Shown: positions 1 through 5,048 of the stretch, piece after piece
Layout of the letters: each line of letters begins with the position of its first letter
How positions within the stretch are numbered: the first letter of the stretch is position 1
NCBI GenBank assembly: GCA_002329545.1
Contig: DCTJ01000002.1
Location: 6,616-11,663, forward strand
Direction of reading: 5' to 3'
DNA: 5,048 nucleotides
From: Candidatus Omnitrophica bacterium UBA1443
Lineage (GTDB): Bacteria; Omnitrophota; Omnitrophia; Omnitrophales; Aquincolibacteriaceae
The notes under the pieces: generated by a model
The model's database searches: none
Told to the model about the DNA's origin: nothing
Seen by the model: the letters and a program-made list of their open reading frames with translations, nothing else
Position numbers and translations under genes: made by a program

Positions 1-1
1 G

Positions 2-685
2 AGCCGTTTTGAGGAAGCCAATACGTGCTACCGGACCGGAGATTTTGAAAAATCGGCGGAATTGTTCGAAGCCCTGGTTCGTGATGAGCCGGGCCATCCG
101 GTTTTTCTATACAATCTGGGGAACGCGTATGTCAGGACGGGGAAATTAAGTCAGGCCATTCTTGCGTTTGAAAAGGCCCTTCTGGCCTCACCGCGGAATA
201 CAGACGTTCGTCAGAATCTGGAATATGCGCGAAGTTTACTTGAATACCGGGTGGATGACGACCGTAACTGGTATCTGAAAGTGACGGAGGTTGCACTCTC
301 ATATTTTACTCAGCTGGAAGCTAATTTTCTGGCGCTGGTGTTTCTCGCCCTTTTTCTTTTGGCGGGATCGTCTTACTTCATTTTCAAACAACCTGTTTTT
401 TGGGGAATGGGCCGAAAAACCCTCGTCGTGTTTGTTGTCGCGACGGGCGCGTTGGCCGGTTTGAAGCACGTTCAGGTGGACATGATTCGTCCGGCGATTA
501 TTATGGCGAATGAATGCAATGTGCGGTATGGGCCGTCCGAACATGACCAGATTGCGTTTAAAATGGGCGAAGGGCTCAAGGTTTTCATTATGGACCGTCG
601 CGCGGACTGGAGTCGGGTGCTTCTGACCAATGGCGAAAATGGATGGGTGCATCATGAGGATATTTCGGAGATTACGCTGACATGA
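2..685 (+). CDS. BatE-like protein: TPR repeats, two membrane segments, C-terminal SH3 (partial, 5' end missing)
   Basis: The frame is open from the left edge, so this is the last 227 residues of a longer protein. A TTG at 62 is an internal leucine, because the residues before it ([18 protein letters not shown]) already form a TPR helix pair. A second TPR follows at about residues 34-67, with the typical [17 protein letters not shown] pattern. Two hydrophobic stretches at about residues 109-128 and 139-158 look like transmembrane helices. The tail, about residues 165-224, resembles a bacterial SH3 domain (NVRYGPS, a W in ADWSRV, then GWVHHEDI). The order TPR, membrane hairpin, SH3 is that of BatE, encoded in bat aerotolerance-type operons; such proteins are thought to act at the cell envelope, but their biochemical role is poorly defined. 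The stop overlaps the trpB start (ATGA, 682-685). The family is fairly secure; the name BatE depends on finding batA/B-type genes to the left. Confidence 0.82.
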   Translation, partial: SRFEEANTCYRTGDFEKSAELFEALVRDEPGHPVFLYNLGNAYVRTGKLSQAILAFEKALLASPRNTDVRQNLEYARSLLEYRVDDDRNWYLKVTEVALSYFTQLEANFLALVFLALFLLAGSSYFIFKQPVFWGMGRKTLVVFVVATGALAGLKHVQVDMIRPAIIMANECNVRYGPSEHDQIAFKMGEGLKVFIMDRRADWSRVLLTNGENGWVHHEDISEITLT

Positions 686-1860
686 AACAGCCTGATCTGA
701 AAGGACATTTTGGACCCTACGGGGGCCGGTATGTTCCTGAAACTCTTGTGAAGGCCTGTGAGGAGTTGACGGAGGCGTACGCGAAAGTTCGTCGAGATCC
801 AAAATTCAAAAAGGAACTGACGCATTATCTTACTTCCTATGCCGGCCGGCCGACTCCAGTTTACGAAGCTAGGAATTTGAGCGCGTATTTTAAGCGCGGA
901 CGGATTTTTTTGAAGCGGGAAGATTTGCTTCACACCGGTGCCCACAAGATTAACAACACGATCGCGCAGGCGCTCCTTGCCCGGAGGCTTGGGAAAACCC
1001 GGATTGTGGCCGAAACCGGCGCTGGTCAGCACGGAGTGGCTTCGGCGACGGCGGCTTGTGTATTTGGCCTAAAGTGTGTGGTTTACATGGGTGCAGTCGA
1101 TATCGAGAGGCAGTCGCTTAATGTCTACAAGATGAAATTACTGGGCGCGGAGGTGCGCCCGGTGATGTCGGGTTCGCAAACCCTGAAGGATGCGACCAAC
1201 GAGGCTATTCGTGATTGGGTGACCAACGTTGAAGATACCCATTACCTGATTGGTTCCGTGGTCGGACCACACCCGTATCCGATGATGGTGCGGGATTTCC
1301 AAAGCGTGATCGGACGGGAAACTCGCGCCTCTTTTCTTAAAAATCACGGTGGTCTGCCGGATTATCTTTTAGCCTGTGTCGGAGGTGGTAGCAACTCCAT
1401 GGGATTTTTCTATCCTTTTTTGAAGGATAAAAAAGTTCGGATGATCGGAGTGGAAGCGGGAGGGGAAGGGGTTTCGACCAAACATCATGCCTCTTCGATT
1501 ACCGCGGGGCGGCCTGGTATTCTTCATGGAATGAAAAGTTATCTCCTACAGGACAAAAACGGTCAGGTCCAACTTGCGCATTCGATCTCGGCCGGACTGG
1601 ATTATCCTTCGGTGGGGCCGGAACATTCGCACCTGAGCGATTCCGGCAGGGTTCAATATGTGTCCGTGACCGATACGGAAGCGCTCAAGGGTTTTGATCT
1701 GCTGACGAAACTGGAAGGGATTATGCCGGCGCTTGAGTCGGCTCACGTCGTCGGCCACTTGTCGAAATTAATGCCAAAGATAAAGAAAACAGATCGGATG
1801 GTGATTTGTTTGTCGGGGCGCGGCGACAAGGACATTCACACGGTTCAACAGTATTTTTAA
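682..1860 (+). CDS. trpB: Tryptophan synthase beta chain
   Basis: TrpB is the pyridoxal-phosphate (PLP) subunit of tryptophan synthase and condenses indole with L-serine to give L-tryptophan in the cytoplasm, receiving indole through a tunnel from TrpA. The 392-residue product has the usual TrpB length and opens with the family signature [15 protein letters not shown]. The PLP-binding lysine is K89 in HTGAHKINN, the catalytic glutamate is E111 in AETGAGQHG, the phosphate-binding loop is GGGSN at 234-238, and S378 in LSGRGDKD matches the serine that contacts the cofactor ring. No insertion or damage is visible. The N-terminus and lengths suggest the canonical TrpA-dependent TrpB1 type rather than the longer TrpB2. 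The ATG at 682 overlaps the preceding stop, with GGAG at 667-670 as a somewhat distant Shine-Dalgarno. trpA follows directly, which fits equal production of the two subunits. Confidence 0.98.
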   Translation: MKQPDLKGHFGPYGGRYVPETLVKACEELTEAYAKVRRDPKFKKELTHYLTSYAGRPTPVYEARNLSAYFKRGRIFLKREDLLHTGAHKINNTIAQALLARRLGKTRIVAETGAGQHGVASATAACVFGLKCVVYMGAVDIERQSLNVYKMKLLGAEVRPVMSGSQTLKDATNEAIRDWVTNVEDTHYLIGSVVGPHPYPMMVRDFQSVIGRETRASFLKNHGGLPDYLLACVGGGSNSMGFFYPFLKDKKVRMIGVEAGGEGVSTKHHASSITAGRPGILHGMKSYLLQDKNGQVQLAHSISAGLDYPSVGPEHSHLSDSGRVQYVSVTDTEALKGFDLLTKLEGIMPALESAHVVGHLSKLMPKIKKTDRMVICLSGRGDKDIHTVQQYF

Positions 1861-2684
1861 TGAAAGAACTCGACACACTTATGAAAAACCGGTTGGAAGA
1901 AAAAATAAAACAGGCGCGACAAAAAAGGCGGAAACTCTTTTGCCTTTTTTTGACGTTTGGATACCCGAGTATTGCCGCGACAGAACGACTAATCCTTTCA
2001 GCGCGAGATTCCGGCGTGGACATCATTGAGCTCGGTTTTCCATTTTCAGACCCGCTCGCGGACGGCCCGACCATTCAATACTCTTCACAAGAGTCGCTCA
2101 AGCATAATCCTTCCATTCGCGACGCGATGCGGCTTGTTGAGCGCCTGCGTAGAAAAGGGTGCGAACTTCCGATAGTCTATTTCGGATATTTAAATCCTGT
2201 TTTTTCTTATGGCGAAATAAAGTTCGCGGGGGACGCGAAAACAGCGGGTTTTGACGGACTGATTCTTCCCGACCTCCCCCCGGAAGAAGAGACGCTACTT
2301 CGTCGGGAATGCAAACGCAAAAACCTGTGCCTTGTGAATTTGGTCGCTCCAACGACTTCGGACGAACGAATGAAAATGCTGGTTCGGGAGTCCCAGGGGT
2401 TTGTGTATTATGTCTCACTTCGCGGAGTTACGGGTGTCCGGCGTTCCTTACCGTCAGACCTTGCGTCGCGTGTCAAAAAAATACGTAAAATGACCTCAAA
2501 ACCCGTCTTGGTGGGTTTTGGAGTATCGACGCCGAATCAGGCCAAATTGGTCGCGCGGATTTCCGACGGAGTGATTGTAGGCAGCGCGGTCATCCGAGAG
2601 ATTCAAAAGGGAATTCTTTCGGCGGAGCGGTTGATTAAAAGGATTTCCCGGGCGGTCCATTCGGAACCGCATAAGCCCTTGTGA
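1860..2684 (+). CDS. trpA: Tryptophan synthase alpha chain
   Basis: TrpA cleaves indole-3-glycerol phosphate to indole and glyceraldehyde-3-phosphate and passes indole to TrpB. From the ATG at 1860 the product is 274 residues. The two catalytic acids are present: E57 in IIELGFPFSDP and D68 in LADGPTIQ (Glu49 and Asp60 in enterobacterial numbering). The mobile loop 6 appears as SLRGVTGV at 186-193, and the phosphate-binding segments as GFGVS at 219-223 and GSAV at 241-244. The fold is a TIM barrel of normal length. The start is ambiguous. ATG 1860 overlaps the trpB stop by one base (TAATG), which favours coupled translation. ATG 1881 would give 267 residues, closer to the family N-terminus (MKNRLEEKI) and to the 268-residue E. 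coli protein. Neither has a strong Shine-Dalgarno. An upstream in-frame start at 1806 lies inside trpB and is unlikely. Confidence 0.97.
   Translation: MKELDTLMKNRLEEKIKQARQKRRKLFCLFLTFGYPSIAATERLILSARDSGVDIIELGFPFSDPLADGPTIQYSSQESLKHNPSIRDAMRLVERLRRKGCELPIVYFGYLNPVFSYGEIKFAGDAKTAGFDGLILPDLPPEEETLLRRECKRKNLCLVNLVAPTTSDERMKMLVRESQGFVYYVSLRGVTGVRRSLPSDLASRVKKIRKMTSKPVLVGFGVSTPNQAKLVARISDGVIVGSAVIREIQKGILSAERLIKRISRAVHSEPHKPL
1921..1950 (+). repeat. Perfect inverted repeat, terminator-like, inside the 5' end of trpA
   Basis: AAAAAAGGC at 1921-1929 is exactly complementary to GCCTTTTTT at 1942-1950, with a 12-base loop, and the T run continues to 1951 (seven T). The shape resembles an A-rich, T-tailed intrinsic terminator. 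However, only three pairs are G-C and the T run is mostly consumed by the stem, so the hairpin is weak. It lies within codons 21-31 of trpA (counted from ATG 1860), a lysine/arginine-rich then Leu/Phe-rich stretch that could generate A and T runs by chance. Function is unproven. Confidence 0.4.
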
Positions 2685-2977
2685 AGAAAATCAAACGGAA
2701 AGCTTGCTTCCACGTCTACATCCTTCAGTGTAAAAACGGAACTTATTACACGGGTTTTACGAACGATTTGAAGCGGCGGTTCAAAGAGCATTCGACCGGG
2801 CGGGGGGCCAGGTTTTTGCGGGGCAAGGGGCCATTTAAGCTCGTCTATGCGAAAAGATACGCTTATTTTTTGAGCGCGATGCGGGCGGAGCGGGACGTCA
2901 AAAAGATGTCCCGCAAACAGAAAGAGAGGCTTGTGGCGGAGCACGGGAACCAATCAGGGATGAGGCTGAAAGGATGA
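2681..2977 (+). CDS. GIY-YIG nuclease-family protein (UPF0213/YhbQ-like)
   Basis: This 98-residue protein is essentially one GIY-YIG domain of the small stand-alone UPF0213/YhbQ type, related to the nuclease domain of SLX1 and UvrC. The first core strand is VYILQC at 12-17 and the second is YYTGFT at 22-27, a variant of the GIY...YIG pair. The conserved arginine/histidine helix is DLKRRFKEH at 29-37, with R32 or R33 as the catalytic arginine and H37 after it. The family glutamate that binds metal is probably E70 in RAERDVKKM. The tail is basic, fitting nucleic-acid contact. DNA cleavage has been reported for some family members, but the cellular role is unsettled, so the exact function here is unknown. 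The start is GTG at 2681, overlapping the trpA stop as GTGA. No other in-frame methionine occurs before the domain and no good Shine-Dalgarno is seen, so translation probably depends on coupling to trpA. ruvX follows with a 4-base overlap. Confidence 0.9.
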   Translation: MKKIKRKACFHVYILQCKNGTYYTGFTNDLKRRFKEHSTGRGARFLRGKGPFKLVYAKRYAYFLSAMRAERDVKKMSRKQKERLVAEHGNQSGMRLKG

Positions 2978-3408
2978 GAGCTGTTTTGGGTCTGGATATG
3001 GGAGGCAAGAGGATCGGGGTCGCCGCGGTGCAAGCGGGAACGACGATCGCTTTGCCGGTCGGTGTGATCGAGCGGAAAAATCGTGAATGGGTTCTTTCCG
3101 AGATTCAAAAACTGCTGAAATCTTATAAAGCTGAGAAAATCGTGGTCGGTCTCCCGGTGACATTAAAAGGAGAAATGGGGATTGCGGCCGAGAAGTTGAT
3201 GGCGGAAATGGAATGGTTCAAGGCAAGGCTTGCGGTTCCTGTTATGATGTGGGATGAACGGTTATCGTCCAAGGAAGTGGAACGGGTGCTGTTGGAAGGG
3301 GATGTGAGCCGGAAACGCCGCAAGGAAGTTATCGATCAGCTTGCCGCCCAAAGGATTTTACAAAGTTACATTGACAGCCAATCGGGGACCGGGATCCGGG
3401 TCTCGTAG
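2974..3408 (+). CDS. ruvX: RuvX/YqgF family: pre-16S rRNA nuclease, putative Holliday junction resolvase
   Basis: RuvX/YqgF proteins have an RNase H fold. They are implicated in maturing the 5' end of 16S rRNA and have also been described as Holliday junction resolvase-like enzymes. The 144-residue length is normal. Strand one carries the first acidic residue, D8, in LGLDMGGKRIGVA. VVGLPVTLKGEMG at 57-69 is the second family motif, WDERLSS at 93-99 supplies E95, and D121 in EVIDQLAAQRILQSY is the third acidic residue. The usual GTKRIG is GGKRIG here, a mild change outside the catalytic acids. The ATG at 2974 overlaps the previous stop (ATGA) and has GAGG at 2962-2965, eight bases upstream. 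The last ten residues after QSYID look unconserved and coincide with a potential RNA hairpin. Family assignment is firm; which of the two activities matters cannot be read from the sequence. Confidence 0.96.
   Translation: MRAVLGLDMGGKRIGVAAVQAGTTIALPVGVIERKNREWVLSEIQKLLKSYKAEKIVVGLPVTLKGEMGIAAEKLMAEMEWFKARLAVPVMMWDERLSSKEVERVLLEGDVSRKRRKEVIDQLAAQRILQSYIDSQSGTGIRVS
3385..3404 (+). repeat. Inverted repeat / potential hairpin at the ruvX 3' end
   Basis: GGGACC at 3385-3390 pairs with GGTCTC at 3399-3404 (one G-U pair), leaving an 8-base loop that itself contains the palindrome GGATCC. It ends two bases before the ruvX stop codon and 11 bases before the M16 Shine-Dalgarno. An A run rather than a T run follows, so it is not an intrinsic terminator for the + strand. 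It could affect mRNA processing or M16 translation, or be chance. Confidence 0.35.
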
Positions 3409-3411
3409 AAA

Positions 3412-3416
3412 AAAGG
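3412..3416 (+). promoter_or_regulatory. Shine-Dalgarno for the M16 peptidase gene
   Basis: AAAGG lies seven bases before the ATG at 3424, inside the only intergenic gap of the window (3409-3423). It supports that start and suggests this gene initiates independently, unlike its coupled neighbours. The gap is too short to hold a complete promoter. Confidence 0.7.
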
Positions 3417-3423
3417 TTTCCCA

Positions 3424-4698
3424 ATGAGTTATAACGTGACAAAACTTTTGAATGGAGTTCGAGTCTTGACGGTTCCGATGCCAGGGCGGGATTCGGCCGC
3501 GGTGATGGTTGGGGTCAAGACTGGGGGCCGCTACGAAACCAGAAAACTTTCGGGAGTCTCTCATTTTCTTGAGCACATGCTCTTTAAGGGGACGAAAAAT
3601 CGTACCACGCGGCAGATCAAGGAAGATGTGGAGGGCGTGGGCGGTATTCTCAATGCCTTCACGGGTGAAGAGGTAACTTGTTATTTCGCGAAGCTTTTAA
3701 AGGAACATTATCCCAGAGCCCTGGACGTGCTTTCGGATATGGTGCTGAACGCGACTTTGCCGCTGGATGAATTTAATCGCGAAAAACCGGTCATTCTTGA
3801 AGAGATCAAAATGTACCACGACCTTCCGTCTCACCACGCGCACGAGCTAATGGGTGAACTTCTCTGGCCCGGGCAGTCGCTTGGACGGTCCGTCGCGGGA
3901 ACGGCCGAATCGGTCGCGAAGCTTACGCGTACGGACATGGCGGCTTACATGACGCGGCAGTACCAATGCGCGAATATTCTGGTGGCGGTCTCGGGAACTA
4001 TTTCCCACGCTGAGGTGGTAGAACGGGTTCAGTCGATCTATACTTCCCGACAGGGGAAGAAGGGCCTAGGATTTGTGAAGGCAGAAAGTCGGCAGACGAA
4101 ACCCCGGATCTGTTTTCATGAGAAAAAAACGGAACAAACCCATTTTGTGATAGGGTTTCATGCCCTCGCGAGGATGCATCCGGATCGCTACAAGCTGGGA
4201 CTTCTTAACATTATTCTGGGCGCGAATATGTCAAGCCGCTTGTTTGATGAAGTCCGGGAAAAACGCGGGTTGGCCTATGAGATCAAATCCGGCGTTTCTG
4301 CTTACGCGGATGCCGGAGCCTTTACCATTTCTGCCGGCGTGGAGACCGTCAAAACGGAACTTGCCGTGCGAGTGATTCTGAAAGAACTGGACAAAGTGAC
4401 ACGAAAAATGGTGACGCCCGGGGAATTGCGGCGCGCCAAGGACTATTTTATGAGTCAGGTTTATCTCGGTGTTGAGGACACGTTGGATCATCTGTTATGG
4501 GCGGGGGAAAAACTGCTTTGCGCGAATGAATTGCCCAATAAAGAAGATATCCGGCGAAAAATTGAAGAAGTGACCCAGGAAGAAATTCGGGAAGTCGCGA
4601 GGAGGCTTTTCCGCACGCAACGACTCAATCTGGCCGTGGTGGGGCCGGTTAATGAGCCCATGCAAAAGGCAATCCGGAAGGGATTGGTGATTGAATGA
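3424..4698 (+). CDS. M16 family zinc metallopeptidase (pitrilysin/processing-peptidase type)
   Basis: The 424-residue protein has the two-domain layout of single-chain bacterial M16B peptidases related to mitochondrial processing peptidase beta. The inverted zinc motif HXXEH is intact as HFLEH at residues 47-51: H47 and H51 bind zinc and E50 is the catalytic base. The third ligand is E127 in LEEIKMYHD, exactly 76 residues after H51 as in this family, with E120 of NREKPVILEE as the usual helper glutamate. The C-terminal M16 domain carries the conserved SSRLFDEVREKRGLAY at about 269-284, whose Arg and Tyr help bind substrate. No signal peptide or membrane segment is seen, so it is predicted to be cytoplasmic and to degrade peptides or process small proteins. 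The natural substrate is unknown. No separate inactive M16 partner gene is adjacent, so it probably works as a homodimer. The stop overlaps the rpe start (ATGA). Confidence 0.96.
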   Translation: MSYNVTKLLNGVRVLTVPMPGRDSAAVMVGVKTGGRYETRKLSGVSHFLEHMLFKGTKNRTTRQIKEDVEGVGGILNAFTGEEVTCYFAKLLKEHYPRALDVLSDMVLNATLPLDEFNREKPVILEEIKMYHDLPSHHAHELMGELLWPGQSLGRSVAGTAESVAKLTRTDMAAYMTRQYQCANILVAVSGTISHAEVVERVQSIYTSRQGKKGLGFVKAESRQTKPRICFHEKKTEQTHFVIGFHALARMHPDRYKLGLLNIILGANMSSRLFDEVREKRGLAYEIKSGVSAYADAGAFTISAGVETVKTELAVRVILKELDKVTRKMVTPGELRRAKDYFMSQVYLGVEDTLDHLLWAGEKLLCANELPNKEDIRRKIEEVTQEEIREVARRLFRTQRLNLAVVGPVNEPMQKAIRKGLVIE

Positions 4699-5048
4699 GA
4701 CGTGTTTTGATCGCCCCCAGTCTTCTGTCCGCGGATTTCAGCCGCTTGGCGGAAGAGATTCGGGATGTTGAACGTGCCGGTTGTGATGTTCTACACGTGG
4801 ATGTGATGGACGGACATTTTGTGCCAAACCTTACGATCGGACCTCTTGTGGTCAAGGCGATCCGGAAAGTAACTTCCCTGCCTCTGGACGTGCATTTGAT
4901 GATCGATCAACCGATCCGGTATATTGCTGATTTTCGCAAGGCCGGCGCCGACTGGATTACCATTCACGTTGAGGCGGAAAAGGACGTAGGAAAGTGTCTT
5001 GCCGAAATCAAATCATTGGGTGCCCGGGCCGGAATTTCGCTCAAGCCC
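4695..5048 (+). CDS. rpe: Ribulose-phosphate 3-epimerase (partial, 3' end missing)
   Basis: Rpe interconverts D-ribulose 5-phosphate and D-xylulose 5-phosphate in the pentose phosphate pathway, in the cytoplasm. The first 118 residues are present; the family is usually about 220 residues, so nearly half lies beyond the right edge. The opening IAPSLLSADF has the active-site S9. HVDVMDGHFVPN contains the metal ligands H34 and D36, D36 also being one of the two catalytic aspartates. H67 in LDVHLM is the third visible metal ligand. HVEA at 91-94 and GISLKP at the edge match barrel strands of the family. The second catalytic aspartate and the phosphate-binding loop fall outside the window. The ATG at 4695 overlaps the M16 stop by four bases, with AAGGG at 4678-4682 as a somewhat distant Shine-Dalgarno. 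Confidence 0.96.
   Translation, partial: MRRVLIAPSLLSADFSRLAEEIRDVERAGCDVLHVDVMDGHFVPNLTIGPLVVKAIRKVTSLPLDVHLMIDQPIRYIADFRKAGADWITIHVEAEKDVGKCLAEIKSLGARAGISLKP

Noticed and set aside
62..64. TTG as the start of the first gene
   Set aside because: The same frame continues upstream to the window edge and encodes a recognisable TPR helix pair, so this TTG is an internal leucine and the gene is truncated by the window.
299..802. Minus-strand open frame of 167 codons, and other minus-strand frames across the window
   Set aside because: They lie opposite well-supported genes, show no family motif I recognise, and look like antisense shadows.
2497..2520. Eight-base inverted repeat (CAAAACCC / GGGTTTTG) with an 8-base loop inside trpA
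   Set aside because: It lies in the middle of the gene over the conserved KPVLVGFG segment, has few G-C pairs and no free T run after the stem, and is most simply explained by codon use.
3405..3423. Possible terminator or promoter between ruvX and the M16 gene
   Set aside because: The hairpin is followed by A residues, not T, and the 15-base gap is too short for a full promoter.
4160..4375. Alternative + strand frame inside the M16 gene
   Set aside because: It is fully nested in a conserved peptidase domain in another frame, with no recognisable motif or clear start signal.
1..5048. Defence system, CRISPR, prophage or mobile element
   Set aside because: All genes are recognisable housekeeping or widespread families in one orientation, with no direct repeats, integrase, transposase or phage genes. 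The GIY-YIG gene is the small stand-alone type, not a homing endonuclease within an intron.

Overview
The window is a tightly packed stretch of bacterial chromosome. All seven genes lie on the + strand and together cover the window except for one 15-base gap. The order is: the 3' part of a BatE-like TPR/SH3 membrane protein, trpB, trpA, a small GIY-YIG nuclease-family protein, ruvX, an M16 zinc peptidase, and the 5' part of rpe. No mobile element, tRNA, rRNA, CRISPR array or convincing intrinsic terminator is visible, and the open frames on the minus strand are shadows of these genes.

Five of the six junctions overlap by one or four bases: ATGA at batE-like/trpB, TAATG at trpB/trpA, GTGA at trpA/GIY-YIG, and ATGA at both GIY-YIG/ruvX and M16/rpe. 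The only gap (3409-3423) carries a clear Shine-Dalgarno sequence for the M16 gene. This points to one polycistronic, translationally coupled transcription unit whose promoter lies left of the window and whose end lies to the right.

Functionally the unit is mixed. TrpB and TrpA form the tryptophan synthase complex, and the catalytic residues I could locate are present in both. No trpC, trpF, trpD or trpE is adjacent, so the rest of the pathway, if present, is encoded elsewhere. RuvX (pre-16S rRNA processing/RNase H fold) and the GIY-YIG protein form a nucleic-acid pair. The M16 peptidase and ribulose-phosphate 3-epimerase are housekeeping enzymes. The BatE-like gene suggests that a bat (aerotolerance-type) cluster lies to the left.

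The organism is a bacterium of roughly balanced GC content with very compact gene packing. A BatE-like protein and a mixed trpBA/ruvX/M16/rpe unit would fit a Gram-negative candidate lineage such as Omnitrophota or another PVC-like group. That placement is an impression from gene order, not something the sequence proves. I see no new biological system here. The points worth a second look are the run of overlaps joining unrelated genes, a terminator-shaped inverted repeat just inside trpA, and a hairpin at the ruvX/M16 junction.
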